A DNA stretch of 64,000 nucleotides from Tetracentron sinense. Lineage: Eukaryota; Streptophyta; Magnoliopsida; Trochodendrales; Trochodendraceae. Location of the stretch: positions 3,846,501-3,910,500 of the forward strand of contig CM026560.1 of NCBI GenBank assembly GCA_015143295.1, read 5' to 3'. The position numbers and the translations under genes were made by a program. The notes under the pieces were generated by a model that was not told the origin of the DNA, did not search any database, and saw only the letters and a list, made by a program, of their open reading frames with translations. Shown in pieces: positions 56,758 to 64,000 of this stretch. Each line of letters starts with the position of its first letter. Positions within the stretch are counted from its first letter, which is position 1.

Positions 56758-56883
56758 CAAACCTCTTTTAGAGGCCTTCACACGGTCCCTCCCACCTGGG
56801 CCAGGGCTGAGGCTAGGCGAGTAGGCGCGTGCTATACGACACCGGTCAGCCTAGCAGACCGGACTACTTGACATCGAAGACAG
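56758..56883. other. GC-rich spacer
   Basis: This short GC-rich stretch lies between the solo LTR and the copia LTR. CCGGTC/GACCGG (about 56841-56862) forms a 6-bp stem. No gene is visible. Confidence 0.5.
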
Positions 56884-57129
56884 GGTAGAATATTAACCAA
56901 ATCAATCTTTATGGAAGAAAGAGGAAAACTTTCCTCTTCCCAATTTCCTCCAGCAATACATTGAGCACATATGGAAATCCAATATGCCAAATCTTTCTAT
57001 TGTATTCAAACACTCAAAATAGAAACTGAATTGTAAAAGGATTCTCCAATGGAGAAATCCTATATATATGTAGGATTGTACAACAACCAAAATCATTGAA
57101 TGAATCACATTTTTCTATTAACATGTTCA
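56884..57129 (+). mobile_element. 5' LTR of Ale/Retrofit-like copia element
   Basis: It is about 245 bp long, with 'tagaatattaaccaaatc' at its start (the terminal TG appears lost) and GTTCA at its end, directly before the primer site. The short size and context fit the Ale/Retrofit lineage. Confidence 0.75.
57042..57070 (+). promoter_or_regulatory. Inverted repeat and TATA box of Ale-like LTR
   Basis: TTCTCC (57042-57047) and GGAGAA (57051-57056) flank AAT. CTATATATATG follows at 57060-57070. Confidence 0.5.
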
Positions 57130-57141
57130 TGGTATCAGAGC
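57130..57141 (+). other. Primer binding site, iMet type (Ale-like)
   Basis: TGGTATCAGAGC is a perfect match to the plant initiator-Met primer site, next to the LTR end. Confidence 0.9.
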
Positions 57142-57197
57142 TCTAAATTCCCTTCTGCAAAAATTTTCCTTACTCCTCTTCTCCTTCGTTTCGCATC

Positions 57198-58170
57198 ATG
57201 TCTAATTCCTCTTCTTCCCTCATCTCCAACTCTACCACGGATACCACCACTGAGGAAACACACCTCACACCACCACCCCCCTCTTCTCCTTCGTTTCCCA
57301 CCCTCAATATCTCAAACCTCAACCATTTTCTCACTGTGAAATTTAATGGTCTGAACTATCTTGTCTAGCACAACCAAGTTCGCCTCATCTTAATATCTCA
57401 AGATCTCTTCCGCTTCGTCAATGGCAGTCACCCCCCCGCCCCCCCATCACCGTCTCACCTGTCCAATGGCAACCCCAACCTAGATTTCCCTCTTTGGGAA
57501 CAGTATAACAACTATGTAATGTGCTGCATGCCTCAACTCTACTCTAACCAATGATGTCCTCGCCCAAACAGTCGGCCTTGATAGCTCTAAAGCCATCTGG
57601 GATCATCTTGCCTCCTCCTTCACTCAACAGTCCCAAGCTAGGCAAATGCACTTATGCCATCAATTGCAATCTCTGCACAAAGGCTCCTCCTCCATGGCTG
57701 AGTTTTTATCTCAGGCCAAGACTATCACTAACTCCCTTGCCTCTATTCAAGATCAAGTTTCTGGCAAAGATCTCGTCATGCTCATTCTCGGTGGCCTTCC
57801 ATCTGAATACGAAGCTTTCATCACATCCATTACCAATCGGCCGAAACCCATCACCTTTACCGAACTGCTTTCTCGTCTCCTTACTCATGAACAGAGGCTT
57901 CTTCAGTTTCAGACCACCATAGATAATCCACCAGTTGCCTTCTACGACCACCAACAGTAGCATCCATCTTCTTCTTTCCGTGGGCATGGGCGTGGCTGTA
58001 GTCGGGGCCATTCAAACCGGGATCGGGGCTTCTCCCCTCATCCATAGCCCCAATTCACCCAAGGTCGTGGCTACCAGCAAGGCATTCTTGGAGCTACTCC
58101 TTCTCAGTATCGACCCCCCTGGTTTGTCAAATTTTTCAGCAGCAAGGTCATTCGGCTCTCACTTGTTGGC
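57198..58170 (+). pseudogene. gag of Ale-like copia element
   Basis: ATG at 57198 opens MSNSSSSLISNSTTDTTTEE. Then come FNGLNYLV with a stop where tryptophan is expected, and FPLWEQYNNYV. After a frame change near 57540 comes the best block (57646-57960): MHLCHQLQSLHKGSSSMAEF, GKDLVMLILGGLPSEYEAF and LLSRLLTHEQRL, the copia gag core. A decayed knuckle (CQIFQQQGHSALTC) lies at about 58123-58164, with phenylalanine for the second cysteine. Confidence 0.87.
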
Positions 58171-58338
58171 AGTGAGTCCCCACTCCATCATCATCAGATT
58201 CCTCCCTCCATCAATCTTTTGTTGTTATGCACATGAAGGACTCTAGATTCTTCATGGTATTCGGATTCTAGCGCCACCAATCATATGACACCCGATCCAT
58301 CACTTCTACATCAGAGTTCTCCTTACCGTGGTTCTAAT
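58171..58338 (+). pseudogene. Protease start of Ale-like element
   Basis: WYSDSSATNHMTPD (about 58254-58295) is the copia protease motif, with DSSATNHM in place of the usual DSGATHHM-type box. The solo LTR at 58339 interrupts it, and it continues at 60891. Confidence 0.8.
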
Positions 58339-60890
58339 AGTCGCGCCCCAAAATATCCCCTAGGAGTTAAGGGATACTTTAGTTGTGACTATTCGTACCT
58401 GTCAAACTGTCCTGAAATGAACAAGGTGAACATACCAAAATATATCATGAATCAAAGTGCGGAAGCTATAACACAAGTGCGGAAGCGCAACCAACTTTTT
58501 CTTTTTCTATAACCCATATCAGTATTCCAAGTTTACATATACAAAACAAAATCATAAAGGTAAAGGTGGACATGCCCACCTATCAAAATACAAAAAAAAA
58601 TGCTCGCATGCACTCCTCTCAACAGTAGTCTAAGTATGGCCACACGTTGAGATCTCTATCTGCTTGCGACTGCATCGGGATAGGTGGCTCTCTCTCCTCG
58701 ACACTCTTCCTCAACCCAAGGTTCATGGTCGAGGGCATCCACAATACCTGCCGACATAAACGTACGGCTGAGTATAGAATACTCAGCGAGTATAAGCTAT
58801 TAGCTAAACAATAGTAATAACGTGCACAATAGAACATTCATAACATAAAAGTAAAGCAATGTAATGGACTCGATATGCATGAGTGAATGCAAAAACTCCG
58901 ATAAAACTCATACTTTAAAAGTCATGTCTTACTTTGAAAATGGTTGTGTATGTGTTTCAAAACTTGCTTGTCACATTTTGAAAATTGTGTGTTGTCTTGG
59001 TCTCGTTCGTAAGAATCACGCATGTATCGTGTCTTGCTTGGAATCACGTGTCTTGTGTCTTACTTGACTTGCCTTGTTTTCTTGTAAGCCAGATGTTAGT
59101 GTCCTTAAAGCAATAATACATATATATATAGATATAGAAAAGAGTACACTAACTTCCTTGACCGGCCCAATGTTCGGCTTGATCAACTTGTTTTCTTGTG
59201 AGCCAGGTATGACATATCTTGCAATATGCCCTACCCTTGATCGGCCCGATGTCCGGCTTTATCCACCTGCTTGTTTACTTGTGAGCCATGTATGACATAT
59301 CTGGAGATATGCCCTACCCTTGACCAGCCCGATGTCCGGCTTTATCATTCATTTCGTGAATCACATTTGTTGTTGTTTTTCAAATACTTGTACTTTGAAA
59401 ATGCCGGTTCATGCATGCATGCGTGTTTGTGTGCAACAATTTGTGGCAATCATGCTAGCATAAGTGATAAAAAGGAAAACGTACATCTTAATCCTACTTA
59501 AAATCATGTGATATGTGAGCAATAGGGAAAAACATTGCATCAAGGTTAGTCTTTTAAGAAGAATTACATGGTTCGTACTTCCATAATCTTCATCTAACTC
59601 ATTTTATTCTCATTTAGGTATTTTATCAAACACTTGACAAGCATCACATTCAAAGTCCTTGATTCAAGTTTCTTAGTTCATATTTTTCAAAAAACACAAA
59701 GGGTGTGTTTATTATGAGTGCAATGCCCTTCCAACGTTTTTTCATCATACTACATTCATCACACCACACGGCATCCAATCACCTGAACTCCTAATTCCAT
59801 TCATACATCTCATACCATTCACATTTATCTTGTTTATAATTAGGGAAAATAGTATATTTCAAGAAAAGGAAGAACATAAGATCAAATCATCATTCTCAAA
59901 AAGAAAAACCCTAGTTATTACTAAGATAGTTAGTAAGGGTGTACTAACCTTGAGATCAAAGCTTGATCTTGCATCAAGGTTAGTCTTGATCCCTCTTGAA
60001 GAAAGTGCTCCAGGCTTGACATGGGGAGAGATCCAACCTTGATCTTGCTCCTCTTGATCTCCAATCTCTTGAATCCACAACCCCACCTTGGATTTCCCTT
60101 TCTTCCTTTCTCTCCTTTTTCTCTCCCTTAGGTTTAGAAATCCTCAAAAATGAGGTCTCTTAACAAGTCAAGGGTTTAAAACCCTCAAATTCGGCATCAG
60201 TTATAGCGTACAATTGATCGCACGCTTAACTGCGATCGATTGCGGATCAGTGCGATTGATCGTACATAGATGCGATCTGTCACACATGAATCCGAAACTT
60301 TTGGTATAATTTTCCCTACATGCGATCGATCGCACACTCTTGCAATCGATCGCAGATCCTTGCGATCTGTCGCACCTAGCATCCCATCTATCACATATGG
60401 CCAGAATGTTTAGGACCAATTTCACCTAATGCGATCGATCGCACCTAACTTGCTATCGATCGCACTCCCCAGATTTTGTTGTTTTTTCTCATTTTTTTTC
60501 CCACTTTGGTATTTCGGCCATAACTTTTGACTCGTTTGTCGGATTTTGATGATTCAATTTGCGTTGGACTCGTCATTCGAAGAGGAACAATTCTGGTGTT
60601 TTAGAATCTTCCAATTCTTCTTTATTTATGGACCAAGTTACCCTTGAATCTGAACTGGTTGGAAATCGATTTCCGAAACTCAGATTTGCAGCCTATCCGA
60701 CTTCGAAATTCCCACTTTTTACACCCATAAACATTCCTAAGACCTTTTTAATACTCCATTACGTCCTCTTAATACTTAATTAAAACTACAAAAGATTTCA
60801 AAATTCTCATTTCATAAAAATAGAAGATTAAAAGGGCTTAAAGCCTTGGCACGAGTTCTAATACATGGACAAAAGTTCCAAGGCGCTACA
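58339..60890 (-). mobile_element. Solo LTR of a Tekay-like Ty3/gypsy element (LTR5)
   Basis: The flanks are CTAAT at 58334-58338 and 60891-60895. The plus-strand ends are AGTCGCGCC (first base changed from T) and GGCGCTACA, so on the minus strand it starts TGTAGCGCC and ends GGGGCGCGAC. The copia frame rejoins exactly when it is removed. Orientation is inferred from the end motifs and from the palindrome cluster followed by a TATA-like box on the minus strand. Two near copies of a 'gccctacccttgatcggcccgatgtccggc' type segment lie at about 59228 and 59310. Short frames inside have no support. Confidence 0.87.
60155..60475 (-). promoter_or_regulatory. TGCGATCGATCGCA cluster and TATA-like box of LTR5
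   Basis: Perfect 14-bp palindromes lie at 60321-60334 and 60430-60443. At least seven variants lie around 60208-60472, such as TGCAATCGATCGCA (60341-60354) and TGCTATCGATCGCA (60451-60464). Beyond them on the minus strand lies GGGTTTTAAACCC (60168-60180), a near-palindrome with a TATA-like centre. Confidence 0.72.
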
Positions 60891-61340
60891 CTAATAATGT
60901 TATTTTCGGTAATAGTAATGGTGCTCCTATTTCACAAATCGGTACCTCCTACATCTCAACCCCTCATTCTAAATTTCATTTAAATTCGGTTCTCCATGTT
61001 CCCTCACTAACCAAAAATCTTCTTTCTATTACTACTTTTACTAAAGACAATCGTTGCTCATTTACTTTTTTTCCCTAGGGATTTTGCATAAAGGATCTTC
61101 GCACGGGGACTACTCTCCTTACCGGGAACGTCAAGGATAACTTATATCCTATTCAAGCGTCTTCCTCATCCTTCCAAGCTTTCAGCATCTCTTCAAGTTC
61201 CACCGCTCTTTGGCATCGGCGTCTTGGCCATCCATCGCTTTCTATTTTGCAAATTTTAGTGAAAAATCTATGTTTAAACTCTCCAATTAATAAATATGAT
61301 ATTTTTTGTTTTGATTGTCGGTTATGCAAAAGTACTCGTC
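60891..61340 (+). pseudogene. Protease end and pre-integrase region of Ale-like element
   Basis: NVIFGNSNGAPISQIGTSYI, then VLHVPSLTKNLLSITTFTKD, is the conserved block between copia protease and integrase. LWHRRLGHPS (about 61210-61239) is the pre-integrase HHCC-type region, and CFDCRLCKSTRLP (about 61309-61347) its cysteines. One stop lies at 61077. Confidence 0.85.
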
Positions 61341-62100
61341 TCCCCTGTTCTACACAAATCCCCCTCTCCTCTTCATTTAATGCATTGTGATGTGTGGGGC
61401 CCTGCGACTCTGTCTTCACCCTTTAGACATTGTTATTATATTATTTTTATTGATGACTTCAGTCGTCATACTTGGTCTTACCCTATGCATCACAAATCTG
61501 ACAGTGCCCATTGCTTTTATAATTTTCGACGAATGGCTGAAAACATTTTTTGCTCGAAAATTAAATATATTCAGTCTAATGGTGGTGGAGAATTTACATG
61601 TTCTAATTTTCAGGTCATTCTTCATACTAATGGTATTTTACATCGGTGCTCCTGCCCCCATACGCCTCAGCAAAATGGTGTTGCTGAACGCAAGCACCAT
61701 CATCTAATGGACACGGGCAATACTTTACTCAGTCAAGATTCATCTTCCCAAAATATTTTGGGTTGATGCTTTTAGCACGGCTATCTATTTGATTAATAGA
61801 TTGCCATCTCCAGCACTTCACAATCAATCCCCACATGAGATATTATTCAAAAGTCGTCCCGATTATTTGCAACTCAAGACCTTCGGATGTGAATGTTATC
61901 CCTTTCTTGGGAACTATAGGCTGACAAACTCAGTTTTAAACCAATTTGTTGTGTATTTATCGGCTACAACACCCTTCACAAGGGCTATCGGTGTCTTGAT
62001 CCAGCCACGGATCATACTTACATATCTCGCCATGTGGGTTTTAATGAGGATTGTTTCCCTTTTCCAGATCTTACATCCTCCAGGACTTGCACGCTGAGTT
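61341..62100 (+). pseudogene. Integrase of Ale-like element
   Basis: The core is well preserved: HCDVWGPA carries the first aspartate (about 61387), IDDFSRHTW follows, and QSNGGGEF (about 61570-61593) has asparagine in place of the second catalytic aspartate. QQNGVAERKHHH carries the glutamate. The frame changes near 61770 and again near 61945, and the C-terminal IN block includes FGCECYPF. Confidence 0.88.
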
Positions 62101-63290
62101 CATCCTCGACACTTGTCCCAGGATTTCTCCTGCCAGCTTCGGTATCCACCACCTCGAGTGCACCCACCTCTACTCGTGCTGATGCAACCAATACTAATAC
62201 CACATCACCACCCGCTGGTGTATCTTGTGACGTCTCCCCTACTCCTGCACTTGGTTCTTCGGCTGCTGCATCTATCACTGTCTCACCCATGAGCAGCCCT
62301 CCTCCTCCATCCCTGGCTGTCCTTATTGCCATGCCTCCTGCAGCCATGCTTGCTCCAACACCGAGACCTAATGTTGGCTCCAGTTCTCCTATTGATATTG
62401 CCATTTCAGGTATTGATTTAGTGGTTCAGCCACCGCCCCTGGTCTCTCCACCTCCGCCACCTCAACAGCCCGACAACTCTAGCTTCACTCATCCTTATAA
62501 TACTCGCCTCAAAGATGGTACCTTGAAGCCTAAGTCTCACTATGCTACTAAGCATCCCCTTCCACAGGCTCTTCTTACACATATGTCATACTCTATCCCA
62601 GAGCCTTCATGCTTTGCTCAAGCTTCTAAACATCCTCAATGGCGGGCAGCTACGGTAGAGGAATTCAATGCCCTCCTTAAAAATGAAACATGGTCTCTTG
62701 TTCCTGCTACCCCACATCTCAATGTTGTTGGTTGCAAATGGGTCTATCGCATCAAGCGCAAGGCCGATGGTTCTCTTGAACGATACAAGGCTCGATTAGT
62801 AGCCAAGGGGTTTAATCAACGTCATGGATTGGACTTTTGATGAGATTTTCAGCCCTGTGGTCAAGCCCACCACCATCCGAACAGTTATCTCCATTGTCGT
62901 CTCTCGTCATTAGGTCCTCCGTCAACTAGACGTTCGGAACGCCTTCCTACATGACACCCTCACTGAGGACGTCTACATGGTCCAGCCCCAAGGCTTTATT
63001 GATGTTGATCATCCTACTCATGTCTGCAAACTTCATAAAGCTCTATATGGCCTCAAACAAGCTCCACGGGTCTGGTTTCATCGCTTTAGTTCTTTTCTCC
63101 TACAACATGGCTTTCTATGCAGTCGCTCCGACTCCTCCATGTTCACCCTGATCGATTCCCATGGCACTCTAGTCCTTCTCTATGTTGATGATATTGTTCT
63201 CACTAGTTCCTCCTCGACTTTTGTGCATGAATTTATCATTGTTCTCTCCTCAGTGATGACTTGTGGGTGCAATTGAACTCTCTCGGAATC
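62101..63290 (+). pseudogene. Reverse transcriptase of Ale-like element, 3' truncated
   Basis: A Ser/Thr/Pro linker (to about 62490) leads to YNTRLKDGTLKPKSHYA and WRAATVEEFNALLKNETW. The conserved palm follows with VGCKWVYRIKRKADGSLERY. A frame change at about 62838 and a stop at 62912 follow. LLYVDDIVLT (about 63175-63204) keeps the YVDD catalytic box. The frame shifts at about 63252 and the element stops near 63290. RNase H, polypurine tract and 3' LTR are missing. Confidence 0.88.
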
Positions 63291-63316
63291 CAATCGCAAT
63301 TGGATGTGATGTCGAT

Positions 63317-63450
63317 CTCAGCTCTTGAGGACGCTGTTCCTTCTCGGGCTCAAAAACCAAGAACTGCTCTGGGCATTTTCCTTGAACTCCCAAGCTCAGC
63401 TCTTGAGGACGGTCTTTCCTCGGGTTCAAAAACCAAGAACTGCTCGTCTA
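63317..63450 (+). repeat. 78-bp tandem duplication
   Basis: 'ctcagctcttgaggacg' starts copies at 63317 and 63395. Both continue 'tcgggctcaaaaaccaagaactgctc' with small changes. It lies at the border between the truncated copia element and the last segment. Confidence 0.8.
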
Positions 63451-64000
63451 CCACTGGAGGTTCTTGGTCCTTCTGGGCGTAAAGGAAAAAGGCCGGCACA
63501 TGATACCTCATCCACGTAAGTTGTTTCTTGTTTTGGCTTCTTTAGTCTTTCCCTATTCAGTCATTAATTTATTTGAATTTTTCTGTATATTATTTTGCTC
63601 TGTCTGTTGATTAGGAAAATGAAATCGCAAGAAAAGACTACGAAGAATTGGCTAAATTGGAACGAAATGTATTAATAAAAAAAAAAATTCATTTCTTTAC
63701 CAAACATCGCATATTGTATAGGATTAATGTTTCCTCCTTCTGCAGGTATCTCTGTCTCTGGACAACAACGAACCTCTTCTTTATGCTCACTATGTGAGAG
63801 TTGTTACTGACCACCTCATGCATACACATGCATACAGTATAACTCTTGAGGCTGTATATATCAGATTTGTACAGATGTTATTGTTCGGATTTTTTTTTTT
63901 TGTACGAGTCTGAACCCTTTCCCGGGTACACAAAAGTTTAATAAAGCTCACTTTTGTCTCACTTTGCAGTTTGCAAATACCGTAGTGTTTTTTTTTTAAT
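63451..64000 (+). other. Possible exons of a host gene
   Basis: A frame ending GRKGKRPAHDTSST meets a good donor (ac|gtaagt at 63516). TTAG|GAAAATGAAATCGC opens a possible exon at 63615-63668 ending in AAT|GT. CTGCAG|GTATCTCTG opens another at 63746, and TTTGCAG lies at about 63963-63969. The middle exon could encode ENEIARKDYEELAKLERN, a helical segment, but the phases of the three pieces do not agree with one frame. An AATAAA lies at about 63939. Whether this is the end of the gene begun at 44342 cannot be told. Confidence 0.35.

Noticed and set aside
2884..57141. tRNA genes at TGGTATCAGAGC- and GTTGCCGGGG-like sites
   Set aside because: These are primer binding sites 12-18 bp long at LTR borders; no cloverleaf surrounds them.
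62018..62404. 128-codon minus-strand frame
   Set aside because: Mirror of the Ser/Thr/Pro-rich copia linker on the plus strand; no motif of its own.

Overview
The window is a stretch of flowering-plant nuclear DNA made almost entirely of nested, decayed LTR retrotransposons and DNA transposons. Evidence for a plant is the set of lineages present: Athila-like Ty3/gypsy with a tRNA-Asp-type primer site, a Tekay/Del-like Ty3/gypsy, SIRE/Maximus-like Ty1/copia with env-like genes, an Ale/Retrofit-like copia, a Helitron, a foldback Mutator-like element and hAT-type MITEs. The genus cannot be fixed from the sequence.

Layout. 1-24080 is an Athila element (plus strand) whose 5' LTR is split by a 2494-bp solo LTR (49-2542, TSD AGGGG). 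Its integrase is split by another solo LTR (8491-18473, TSD CGCTT), and that solo LTR is itself split by a second, non-autonomous Athila (8583-16441). The outer Athila sits in the gag gene of a minus-strand Tekay-like element (24081-29283). That element sits in the 3' internal region of a plus-strand SIRE-like element (29284 on). A SIRE-like stretch, LTR-gag-(no pol)-env-like-LTR, runs to 39592 and abuts the gag of a minus-strand SIRE-like element (39593-41204). 41205-44117 holds a hAT-like remnant, a 1.93-kb foldback element with a nested MITE, and a three-unit tandem repeat.

44240-47600 looks like a broken host gene: a TATA box, a short first exon, then at least six copies of a mini-exon encoding a coiled-coil segment. 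A copia-type solo LTR (44953-46892, TSD TATTT) interrupts it. 48383-50939 is a non-autonomous Helitron. 52246-52394 (minus) is a frameshifted last exon of succinate-CoA ligase alpha. 54242-56752 is another solo LTR (TSD CTGAT) with a seven-unit tandem repeat. 56884-63290 is an Ale-like copia element, interrupted by a 2.55-kb solo LTR (58339-60890, TSD CTAAT) and ending after reverse transcriptase. The last 700 bp may be further exons of a host gene.

Most of these genes are dead: stops, frameshifts and lost catalytic residues are common, so no intact functional gene set can be claimed. The most notable signal is not a gene. Nearly every LTR family here carries its own short palindrome, often in clusters, upstream of its TATA box. 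In the Athila and SIRE-like elements the same palindrome type also lies upstream of the env-like gene. In two related SIRE-like LTRs the palindrome has changed on both arms together, so dyad symmetry is kept while the letters differ.
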